This document shows positions 45,985 through 56,045 of a DNA stretch of 64,000 nucleotides, in pieces (position 1 is the first letter of the stretch; each line of letters starts with the position of its first letter). The DNA is from Akebia trifoliata. Its lineage: Eukaryota; Streptophyta; Magnoliopsida; Ranunculales; Lardizabalaceae. Both the position numbers and the translations under genes were made by a program. A model generated the notes under the pieces. The model saw nothing but the letters and a program-made list of their open reading frames with translations, ran no database searches and had not been told where the DNA came from. The stretch spans positions 21,253,288 through 21,317,287 of the forward strand of contig CM030717.1 in assembly GCA_017979445.1 (NCBI GenBank), in the 5' to 3' direction.

Positions 45985-47440
45985 AGGCTTAGACAATACA
46001 GTACCATGCATCAAGATCAAACTAGAACTTACCTGAACAACCTCCACAAAGGTCACAGACCACACTGCCACCCACAATGCCAGAATACAAAGGGCCTCCA
46101 TTTTATATTCCGTAGAATCGACCATCCCTTGTGGTCATTCTTGATGACAAGTGCGAATATAGGGCCACGAAGGCCAAAAGTGTGATAGACAAAAAGATTG
46201 CCTAACAAATCAAGTCTGTTCAGGAGGAAATGATGAGAATGAAAGGCCTCGACACCATGAGTGGAACTCGGTTCAAGGACCTCTATTTCTACCCCAAGGC
46301 TCAACTATCGGCCAAGTTCAAATGTCTGGAATTTGAAAAGTACAATGAAATGGGGTGTCCGTTGTCGCATCTGAAACTATATTGTGGGTCTATGTGCCAA
46401 TATGGCGAAGATGACAGGCTTCTAGTACAGTTGTTTTAGATAAGCTTAACAGAGCAGGCTCTCAAATGGTTCTTTGGGTTGGACCATACGCTCATTAAGA
46501 ATTGGCAGGACTTAGCTGAAATGTTTTGGCATAATTATCGATTCAATACAGATGTGGGGCTGGATCGAAATGATATGGCTAAAATGATGAGAAAACATAG
46601 AGAAACGGTGAAAAAGTACGCTTAGAGGTAGCTCGAGTTTGCTTCACAAGTAAGGCCTACGATGATTGAACAAGAGACGAACACGTTTATCTCAATACTA
46701 GGGCATGCCTTTTATACTCATTTGGTGGGACATACTACAGGCACCTTCTCAAACCTTGTACAAGTAGCAGATCAGGTCGAGGACAAGATCCGAACTGGTC
46801 TGATATTTAACTTCACAAGCCTAGAGGAAACAACAAGGATTCCCTCACAGAGAAAACCAATACTTATAAGAAAGAAGAGAGAAGAAACACAGGTTAACAA
46901 TGTATAACCAAGTCGACCCCTCTTCATCCCGGCACCAGCACCAGCACCGAGACCTCAAGCTCCGTCAACTTCTTGGGTTCCGGCACCTCTACCAGTTTGG
47001 ATCCCTGCACCTCAGAACCTATTTCGAGCAAACCCTCCACTAGTTGCACAACAGGCACCACAGTATGGACAAGGCCAACAAACACGGTCTAACAAGGTTA
47101 ACATGATATTCACCAGGTTGCCAATGGCACTATCAGAGTTACTCCTAATCTTATTCAAGGGAGAATATCTCACAAAATAGCCACCGAACCCAGAAGCCGT
47201 AAAGGGACCAGAGTACAACCCTAGTTTATTCTGTGAATTCCATATGGGTGCACTAGGGCACTCTATGGACCAGTGCTGGAACCTCAAGCATCAGGTACAA
47301 AACTTGATAGACAAGAAAGCTCTTATATTAGCTGGACTGGCAAATCCAACTCAACAACAAAATATCTACCATAATCCCCTACCCACCCATAATGGAGGGG
47401 GAAACGGGCATGCAGTAAACACCATTCTTAGAGAGTAATC
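45985..47440 (+). pseudogene. gag: Gag of Ogre1, main part
   Basis: After the Ogre2 insertion the frame continues (RLRQYSTMHQ), shifts near 46080, and then shows the retrotransposon Gag core: FYPKAQLSAKFKCLEFEKYNE (46275-46350), HLKLYCGSMCQYGEDDRLLVQLF, a stop, then TEQALKWFFGLDHTLIKNW, FRFNTD-type and MIEQETNTFISILGHAFY (46662 on). A proline-rich linker follows (46920-47060). At about 47230-47300 it has the HMGALGHSMDQCWNLKHQV motif that replaces a classic zinc knuckle in Tat-type Gag. At least five stops or shifts. It would have formed the particle core and bound RNA. Confidence 0.8.
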
Positions 47441-48759
47441 GAAATTTAGTCCATCAGCCTTAATAACTCCCGTTGGATCGAAAGTCAGGATCTATGTAGC
47501 AAAAAAAAATAGAGATACCAACAGTTTACACCATCAACCAGTACACAACCAATTCACCTCGAAACTCATAACCACCACTCAGAATGGTTGACCTTACCAT
47601 CCATCCCACTCATCAAGATATTGCTACCCGACCACCTCTCATCATATCCTATACATCGTCAAGTCCCCAGATTACAACTCGACCCCCCTTAATATACCTT
47701 ACCTTCATCCTCACAACCACCACTCGTCATTCCTTACACTCTCCCAATCCCTCAAGTAGCTCTTCCCACCACCCCTCATCCTCAATATAAAATCAGATCC
47801 ACTCCTAATAACCATACGCTCACCAAAACCATTTTCATATAACCCTAACCAAGTGGTCCCATGGAGCTACGAGACAATCATCACCACATCCGCAGGGGTC
47901 GATACAATGAAAAGGGCAATGGTGGCCGACATTGGTAACATGACAAAGACAGGGAGATATCAAATAATGCTAGTAAAAGGGGTTAACATTAGGGAAGAGA
48001 CGAGAAAAATAGAAAAAAGAACGATAGAGGATGAAGAAAAAAGGAAAACAAAAGGGAAAAATAAGGTATACGAAGATGACAAGGAAGGAAAGAAAGGGGA
48101 AGTAACAGACAAGGAAGCAGCAGACTTCATTAAGCTCATTCACAAGAGTTAGCACAAAATCATGGAACAACTGAATAAACAGTTGACTCAGAAAAGCATT
48201 CTAGGTCTTTAAAATCTGAGCAAGGTTCCTCACATTAGCATCAATTTTCCAAAATCTCAAGTCAGACCCAACAGTCTATCAGAACAGTTGTTGACAAAGC
48301 TAGCTAATAAGTTAAAAATAGTAAGTTTCAAACCCAAGGACGTTTAAGAAGACTCATTTGTTAAGTCCCGACCATCCTTCAAGGAAGGTATTGATATCCT
48401 ATTCAATGGGGATTTCAACGAGAGTCTACCAAAAATAACCCAAGAGCCTGCAGAAGTAGAATTCACTATGAGTAAGGGAAAAGAATCACATTTCCCTATC
48501 AGCATCAATTGGGCATCAGTCGTCATCCCACCAAGCTTTGGGGGGACTATGCCCAACTCTGACATAAATTAGTCGGAGGTAATGACCATCTCTAAACCAT
48601 CAAAAGACTCACTCTCTCATCTCATTCGCTCCCTTAGAGAAGGAGAAGTCTTAAACAACTAGAAAAAATTCCCTTTAACCCTTGAGGCTGTTGAGGTCTA
48701 AAAAAATGCCATTAGACAATCCAATTTGCTCGAGGATCATAACGAGCCCTCATCCTCGA
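47441..48759 (+). pseudogene. Ogre1 Gag-Pol linker region, protease not recognised
   Basis: Fragments of reading frame continue: a P/S/T-rich part (47584-47790), a charged part (47853-48152, ending KEAADFIKLIHKS), and a part around 48300-48640 (FKEGIDILFNGDFNESL, VVIPPSFGGTMPNSD). KEAADFIKLI resembles the block before the protease in Tat/Ogre polyproteins. I could not find the D-x-G-S/T-A signature of an aspartic protease, so it is lost or too decayed. Confidence 0.5.
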
Positions 48760-48977
48760 GTAAAAATTATTTTGAGGGTTCCCTATCTTTACTAATGAAT
48801 TTGTATGATTGTTCTTCTTATTTCAAATATCTAGAAAACAACAAAAAATGAATATTTCTTAAAAATCAAAAAAATAAAAAATCTTTCAAAATTACAAAAA
48901 AATAGATATTTTTCAAAAATCAAAAAAATAGTTTTCAAGGGATTTTTCTCGATAAAATGAGTATCCAGATATAACAG
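48760..48977 (+). other. Candidate intron before RT of Ogre1
   Basis: It begins gtaaaaatta and ends tataacag. It is far more A/T-rich than its flanks. The text before (EPSSS) and after (EFEKDEYDFDLKLDFDL) reads as acidic polyprotein. Ogre elements are known to carry a spliced intron between protease and RT. The splice sites are inferred. Confidence 0.35.
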
Positions 48978-50060
48978 AATTTGAAAAGGATGAGTATGAT
49001 TTTGATCTCAAACTCGACTTTGACCTCATGGGAATCAAAGAAGAGTCTGAGGACGAAATGGAATACTCTCCTAAAGAAATCAAAGACTTGGTAGAATGTC
49101 ATGAGAAAGATGTTTAGCCAAACATTGAGGATACAGACTCAATCAATCTTGATACCGAAGAAGACCCACGAATCATCAAAATTGAAATCTTACTGACACA
49201 ACAACAAAAAGAAGAAATGATCGAACTCTTACAGAATTATCAAGACATTTTTTCATGGTCATACAGAGATATGCTTGGGTTAGACACTGACCTTATTGTC
49301 TACAAATGCCAATTACTCCAGGAAGCAAGCCGATCAAGCAAAAACTAAGAAGACTGAAGCCAGAATGAACCCTTAAGGTCAAAGATGAGGTCATAAAACA
49401 GTTCGAAACAGGGTTACTCGTAGTTTCTACATACCCTAAGTGGTTAGCTAACGTCGTCCCAGTACCCAAGAAAGATGGGAAGGTATGCATGTGTGTTGAC
49501 TATCGAGACTTGAACAAAGCCAGTCCTAAGGATGATTTCATACTACCACACATCGACACTCTAGTCGATAGTACAGTAAGGCATGGCATGTTCTCGTTTA
49601 TAGATGGTTTCTCGGACTATAACCAAATAAAAATGGCAGAAGAATACCAAGAAAAGACCGCATTCATCAGGCCATGGGGCACTTTTTACTACAAAGTCAT
49701 GCCATTCGGGTTAAAAGGATATAAGGGCAACCTCTCAACGGGCAATAATCGTATTATTCCACGACATGATTTATAAGGAAATGGAGGCCAGTGTGTACGA
49801 CATGATTGCTAAGTCTGGTATAGAAGAATACCTTGGTAAATCTGAAGAAGTTGTTTGACAAGCTAAGGAAGTACAGTTTAAGGCTCAACCCGGCAAAGTG
49901 TGTATTCGGGACAACTTCGAGCAAACTACTGGGGTTCATCGTTAGCAGAAGAGGTATCAAGATAAATCTGGCAAAGACAAAATATAACATCGAGATGAAG
50001 GCACCTATTTCAGAAAGAGATGTTCGGGCATTCTTGGGAAGAATACAGTATATCAGCTGA
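48978..50060 (+). pseudogene. Reverse transcriptase of Ogre1, inactive
   Basis: An acidic lead (EESEDEMEYSPKEIKDLVE) is followed by NLDTEEDPRIIKIEILL, YQDIFSWSYRDMLGLD (49235-49285) and the RT core: NVVPVPKKDGKVCMCVDYRDL (49450-49500), ASPKDDFILPHIDTLVD, FSFIDGFSDYNQIKM, AFIRPWGTFYYKVMPFGLKG. The catalytic YVDD box is replaced: at about 49790-49805 the frame reads EASVYDMIAKS, so one of the two Asp residues is lost. The C-terminal part (49833-50060, KLFDKLRKYSLRLNPAKC, then DVRAFLGRIQYIS) is in another frame. The family is Tat/Ogre. Confidence 0.9.
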
Positions 50061-50560
50061 TTTATTGCTCAACTTATGCCTATCTGTGAGCTAGTCTTCA
50101 AGCTACTCAGAAAGGATACGTCGAAGGAATGGAACAAAGATTGTCAAGAGGCATTCGACAAGATCAAACAATATCTGTTCAATTCATCAGTCTTGGTCCC
50201 TCCTATGCTGGGGCGACCTCTGCTTATGTATATCTTAGTGCAAAAAACATCAATGGGATGTGTGTTAGGGCAACACTATAAATCAGGACGGAAGGAACAG
50301 GCCATCTACTATCTTAGGAAGAAATTTATTAATTATGAAGCGAAATATTCGACGTTGGAGAAAACTTGTTGTGCATTAGTCTGGGCATCTCAACGACTGC
50401 GTCATTACTTACTTAGTTACTCAACTATGTTTATTGCCGTAATTGACCCCCTGAAGTATCTTTTTGAGAAGCCAGCACTGACAAGTCGTACTGCAAAATA
50501 GAAATTACTGCTATCTGAGTTCGACATCACCTATGTCACTCAAAATCTAGCAAGGGGCAA
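50061..50560 (+). pseudogene. RNase H of Ogre1 (first, Ty3/gypsy type)
   Basis: The open stretch 50076-50501 reads EWNKDCQEAFDKIKQYL, RPLLMYILVQKTSMGCVLGQ, then AIYYLRKKFINYEAKYSTLE and KTCCALVWASQRLRHYLL, ending at DPLKYLFEKPALTSR. This is the RNase H-like block that removes the RNA template strand. The usual Asp of LYLT-type strands is not obvious here, so activity is doubtful. Confidence 0.8.
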
Positions 50561-51100
50561 GCCATTGCTGATTACTTAGCTGAGGATCCCTTGCCTAACC
50601 ATGAGCTATTAAAGACAAATTTTCCAAATGAAGCCATCTTGTTGACCGAGGTTGAAGACAATGATGAAGAGCAAGGTTGGAAGATGTATTTCGATAGAGC
50701 TGCAAATCAGAAAGGAAATGGAATAGGGGCAATTTTGATCAAACCAAATGGATCTCATGTTCTGATCGCCATCTGATTGAAATTCCAATGTTCCAATAAT
50801 GAGGCAGAGCATGAAGCATGTATCCTAAGGTTGAAAGTAGCAATTGACCTAGAAGTGGATGAAATCGATGTATTCAAGGATTCAAGTCTAGTAGTCTATC
50901 AGACAACTAAAGAATGGAAGACTTGAGAACAAAGACTAGTCCCTTACCATGAATACCTTAAAGAACTGAGCTCAAACTTCACCTGAATCTCATTCACTTA
51001 CATGCAACAAGCCAAAAATTAGTTTGTTGATGCATTGGCCACGATCGCTTCCATGATCAACATCTCGGAAGACTAAGTCATCGATCCTATTGAAATCGAT
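50561..51100 (+). pseudogene. Second RNase H (aRNH) of Ogre1
   Basis: Reads WKMYFDRAANQKGNGIGAIL (50680-50740), a stop near 50775, FQCSNNEAEHEACILRLKVA, and IDVFKDSSLVVYQTTKEWKT (50865-50925), then SFTYMQQAKNQFVDALATIA-like text. The Asp, Glu and Asp of an archaeal-type RNase H are all present. A second RNase H between pol RNase H and integrase is the hallmark of the Tat lineage, including Ogre. Interrupted by at least three stops. Confidence 0.85.
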
Positions 51101-52298
51101 ATCCAGGATGAACTAACTTACTGTTTACTAGTGGATATAGCAGAACCTGAAAAGAAACCTTGGTATTCAGACATCAGGGCATATTTAGAAGACCAAACCC
51201 TCCCATCAAATATGACAGCTAATGAACAAAGAACCATCCAGAGATTGGCAGGGCAGTTCTTCTTAAGTAACGAGAATCTATTCAAAAAATCGCATCATGA
51301 GATTTTCCTTCATTGCATCGCAGAAGTAGAAGCTAAACGATTAATCGAGACTATACATGGTGGAGTCTGTGGACCTCACATAAATGGTCACATGCTCACT
51401 AAGAAGATCATAAGAATGGGATATTATTGGTCTATAATGGAAAGTGATTGCTATCAGCATGTTCGTAAATGTCATCTTTGCCAGATCTATGCCAATAAAA
51501 TCAACACTCCGCCTTCAGAATTGCACAACATGACTACTCCTTTGCCCTTCTCACTCTGGGGCATAGATGTTATTGGACAGATTTCGCCAAAAGCTTCAAA
51601 TGGACATCGCTTCATCCTGGTCGCTATTGATTAATTCACCAAATAAAGTTTGTCAAAAACAATATCATATGTTAGTATGGCCTCCCGAGTAGAATAATAA
51701 CCGACAACGCCAAAAACCTCAAAAACAAAGACATGACAAAGATGAAAAGAGTAGTTGAGGTTGCCAACAAGAACATCAAAAGAATCATCAAGAAGATGAC
51801 AGTCACATACAAGGATTGGCACGACATGTTACCTTTCACCCTTCACACCTATTGGACTTCATTCCGAACCTCAACTGGGATAACTCTGTACTCGTTGGTA
51901 TATATAATAGAAGTAGTCTTACCCATCGAGGTTGAGATTCCCTCCTTCCGGATCTTAAAAGAAGTAAAGTTAGACGAAACAGAATGGGTTCAGGCTCGGT
52001 TCAATCAGTTGAATTTGATAGAGGAGAAACGACTTGCAACGATCTGTCATGGGCAAATTTACTAACGACGAATCGCACGTGTTTACAACAAGAAGGTCAA
52101 ACCTCAAAATTTCTCACTAGGAGACCTTGTCTTTTACCTATCCAAGAAGACATTAGAGGGAAATTCAGACCAAACTATGAGAGACCATTTATTGTGTAAA
52201 AGGTAATGATAGGAGGAGCTCTGATTCTTACAAAAATAGACGGACAAGTCTTCCTTCAACCAATCAATGCGGACACTATCAAGAAGTACTACGCCTGA
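51101..52298 (+). pseudogene. Integrase of Ogre1, with core deletion
   Basis: Open at 51131-51634. It shows HGGVCGPHINGHMLTKKI, then CYQHVRKCHLCQIYANK (zinc-binding H-H-C-C), LPFSLWGIDVIGQISPKASN (first catalytic Asp) and HRFILVAID, then a stop. After a gap it resumes with RIITDNAKNLKNKDM (second Asp) and MKRVVEVANKN (Glu). About 20 residues between these and about 25 before them, normally present, are missing. The C-terminus (DWHDMLPFTLHTYWTS, VVLPIEVEIPSFRIL, then QPINADTIKKYYA) ends at tga 52298, the end of pol. Confidence 0.85.
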
Positions 52299-52669
52299 GA
52301 TTTGATCCTGAGATGACAAAAGACCATCTTTGCTATCCTAAAAATAATTATCTAACCCTAGTCAACCTTTTAGCCATCACGTTCATTTCTTAACCTAAGA
52401 CTAGAGCAAGTCAATATTACAAAACAAAACAAACAAACAAACAAAAAAAAAAAAAAAAAAAAGAGAAAATAAGAAAAATCATAGCATCAAAGTACTCCTG
52501 GCCCGCATGAGGATAAACTGTGAACGGCTAAAAATACAAAAAAATAATAAAAGTCAAAAAATTGGACACTTCATCTTGAGCTTGACCAAATCTCCAGTCT
52601 AAACAAGTTCGAGAGACGTTGGAAGGAGACATAAATCACCTTTTCAAAATAAAAATAAACAAATCCCTT
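52299..52669 (+). mobile_element. Ogre1 3' UTR, left of insertion E
   Basis: It is A-rich, with an a-tract at about 52440-52465 and the phrase ctggcccgcatgaggataaact, which recurs at 56698-56720 as ctggcccgcaagagtataaact. No gene. Confidence 0.55.
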
Positions 52670-53302
52670 GTGATATGAATCTTCTTGGATTAAAACTTCC
52701 TCTTGATGATCTCTTCTAGGAATCTTTTAATTCGAAGGAAACAAAAGTTGATGATGAACGAATTAGAACCTCAAGAAAACTATGTCCTCAAAACCCCAAT
52801 CTTGATGTTGATCGGATTAGAACCATAAGGAAACTAAGTCCTTAGAACACCAATCTTGAGACACCACAAAGGATGATCACTCCTTTGATAAATCAAAGAT
52901 TCATGCACTTCTTCAAGAACTCAAGCAAGAACTCATAAAGAACTCAAACAAAGAACACATGAAGACTTAAGAAACTTCTTGAATAAACTTCAAAGAATTA
53001 CTCATAAAATATAAATTGTAAATTGTGTCTCAGTTACAACATGAGGTGCCCTTTTATAGACAAATTAGATCAAGATTGGTTCTAATTAATCCTTGAAAAA
53101 ATAAAGAAAGTCTAATTAGTCCTTAGAAAATAAAGATATTAAAACTAAGGACAATTAGAACATAAAACTTCCCAATTAACCCTTGCATCCAAATTGATCT
53201 CTTGCATACAAAGATAGTTGACCATCATTGATGAAGCTTTGATATCTCCAAAGTTAGCCTTAAAATCTTCTAAAATGGCTTCTTTGTATTGTACTTCCAC
53301 AA
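52670..53302 (-). mobile_element. Probable 3' LTR of element E
   Basis: On the minus strand it begins TGTGGAAGTAC and ends ATATCACA (short TGTG/CACA inverted ends). It contains cttttatagac-type TATA text (about 53050 region). The limits are inferred from these ends, not from a duplication. Confidence 0.45.
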
Positions 53303-53309
53303 TCAAGCC

Positions 53310-55510
53310 TTGCTATGCCTTTTCCATCCTTTTTGTCCTTGTCCTAGTCATCGGACCGCCAATTCCTTGCAATAGTTCTTGAGAAGACTTGGAAACATCA
53401 ACTTGAGTTATTGGATTAGTAACTCGATCTCCATTATTTTCCCCCTCTTTGAAAAAATTCGTCCTCGAATCACCTACATCAAACAATGATAAATCAGCAA
53501 CATTAAAAGTTGCATTAACATTACCATAATCACTTCGCAAATCTAGTTTGTAGGCGTTATCATTGATCCGTTCCAAGACTTGAAATGGACCATCTCCTCG
53601 GGGCTATAATTTTGATTTCCTTTGGGTAGGAAACCACTCCTTACGCAAGTACACCCAAACCCAATCTCCAGGGTGAAAAATAATTTTTAAGCAGCCCTTA
53701 TTGGCTTGCTTAGCATATTGCTCATTCTTCCTGTCAATGTTGGCTCGAACTCTAGCATGTAAATCTTTCACAAAATCTATTTTTTTCTTACCATCAAGAT
53801 TAGCATGTTCATTAGTAGGCAAAGGTAAAATATCCATAGGCGTTAAAGGATTAAAACCATAAACAATCTCAAATGGAGAAAATGAAGTAGTTGAATAATT
53901 AGTCCTATTATATGCAAACTCAATATGTGGTAAACACTTCTCCCATTATTATAAAAAAATTTGTATGATAGCACGCAACAAAGTAGTGAGTGTCCTATTA
54001 ACTACTTCAGTTTGACCATCCGTTTGAGGATGTGCAAGAGTAGAAAATAGAAGTTTAGTTCTAATTTACTCCATAAAGTACGCCAAAAATAACTTAGGAA
54101 CCTAACATCTCTGTCACTAACAATTGACTTACATGCAATCGAACTACCTCTTTAAAAAACAAATCAGCCATGCGGTCGAATTTTAGACTTTGCTTGCCTA
54201 CATGTAATGCACTTGTCACAAACAGATTGCACGTCATGCTTCATATGGGGCCAATAAAAATGGTCACGTAAGATATCTAAAGTTTTTATGACACCAAAGT
54301 GACCCATTAAACCTCCCCCATGACTTTTCCTTACAAGTAACTCACGAACAGAACAATTAGGCACGCACAATTTATCTTTCTTGAAAAGAAATCCTTCATG
54401 CCTATAAAAGTCACCAAACGCACACTTAGCACATGCATTCCATACTTGGCTGAAATCAGAATCATTGGCATACAAATCTTTAATCAATTCAAAACCAAGT
54501 AGTTTAGTTTGCAATGAAGAAGTAATACGTACCTTCTTGACAATGCATTGGCCACAACATTTTCCTTCCCACATTTATATTTAATTACATAAGGAAATGT
54601 TTCTATAAACTCCAACCATTTAGCATGTCTTTTATTAAACTTACCTTGGGTCTTTAGGAACTTCAAACTCTCATGATCAGAATGAATGACAAATTCCCTT
54701 GACCAGAAATAATGTTGTCATGTTCGAAGAGTTCTCATTAATGCATAAAACTCTTTGTCACAAGTAGGATAATTCAATGCTGTCCCACTTAGCTTTTCAC
54801 TAAAATAAGCTATTGGTTTGGAATCCTGCATCAAAATAGCTCATATTCCAATCCCGGAGGCATCATACTCTATTTCAAAAGTTTTATCAAAGTTAGGCAA
54901 ACACAACAAAGATGCATTAGTTAACTTATCTTTCAAAGTTTGGAAAGCCTGATCATGCACATTAACCCAATTAAAAACAACATTCTTTTTAACAAGTTCA
55001 TTCAAAGGTGCAGCAATAGAACTAAAATCCTTAACAAACCTTTGATAAAAACTTGTTAAACCATGGAAACTTCTTACCTCGTTCGCATTCTTAGGTGCAG
55101 GTCAATCCTTTATTGCACTTACCTTTTTCTCATGAACACTAATTCCCTGCGAACTAACAACAAATCCAAAAAACACAACAGATTCCATACAAAATGTGCA
55201 TTTCTTCAGATTAACATATAATTGGTGTTCTCTTAACACACTAAACACAGCATGCAAATGCTTCACATGGTCATCAACATTTTTGCTATAGACTAAAATA
55301 TCATCAAAGTAAACTACCACAAATTTTCCTATGAAAGCATGCAAGACATTGTTCATTAATCTCATGAATGTACTAGGTGCGTTAGTTAAACCGAAGGGTA
55401 TTACTAACCATTTATACAATCCATATCTAGTTTTAAATGCAGTTTTCCATTCATCTCCCTCTTTCATGCGAATTTGATAATACCCATTCTTTAAATCAAT
55501 TTTAGAAAAT
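53310..55510 (-). pseudogene. pol: Pol (RT, RNase H, integrase) of element E, decayed
   Basis: Starting at 55510 (minus) it reads [20 protein letters not shown], then [20 protein letters not shown] and [14 protein letters not shown] with an intact YFDD box (55102-55467). RNase H ends with [20 protein letters not shown] (54545-54600). Integrase keeps the zinc-binding part (GHFGVIKTLDILRDHFYWPH, CDKCITCRQAKSKI), but the stretch with the first catalytic Asp is deleted at 54164. [14 protein letters not shown] and [12 protein letters not shown] remain. The C-terminal part (EQYAKQANKG, GDWVWVYLRKEWFPTQRKSK, TFNVADLSLFD, GGPMTRTRTKRMEK) is in pieces. It is Ty3/gypsy, probably chromovirus-like. Confidence 0.85.
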
Positions 55511-55512
55511 AT

Positions 55513-56045
55513 TCAATAACTCATAAAGAACTCAAACAAATAACACATGAAGACTTAGGAAACTTCTTGAATAAACTTCAAAGAATTACTCATAAAATGT
55601 AAATTGTAAATTGTGTCTCAATTACAACATGAGGTTCCCTTTTATAGACAAATTAGATCAAGATTGGTTCTAATTAGTCCTTGGAAAAATAAAGAAAGTC
55701 TAATTAGTCCTTAGGAAATAAAGAAATCAAAACTAATGACAATTAGAACATAAAAATTTCCAATTAACCCTTACATCCAAATTGATCTTCCAAATTGATA
55801 TCTTGCATAAAAAGATAATTGACCATCCTTGATGAACCTTTGATATCTCCAAAGTTAGCCTTAGAATCTTTTAGAATGGCCTCTTTGTATTGTACTTCCA
55901 CAATCAAGCCTTGCAATACCTCTTAGATCCTCTTTGTCCTTGCCCTAGTCATCGGACCGCCAATTCCTTGCAATGGTTCTTAGAAGACTTGGAAACATCA
56001 GCTTGAGTTATTGGATCAACAATTCGATCTCCATTATATTCCATA
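55513..56045 (-). mobile_element. Second partial LTR plus ORF end of element E
   Basis: It aligns with 52930-53420 including the SSQELLQGIGGPMTRTR-type coding end. It is joined at 55512 to the RT gene. It is the relic of another copy or of a duplication. Confidence 0.6.

Larger units (their letters stand above)
52670..56045 (-). mobile_element. Element E: rearranged gypsy element, antisense in Ogre1
   Basis: Minus-strand order: a truncated piece with LTR and end of ORF (56045-55513), then directly RT-RNase H-integrase (55510-53310), then LTR (53302-52670). Gag, protease and the first part of RT are missing, replaced by a fusion of LTR to RT. The two LTR pieces (52930-53420 and 55513-56040) are close in sequence and include the same end of the polyprotein gene, so E contains parts of two copies. 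No target duplication found; boundaries are approximate. Confidence 0.7.
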
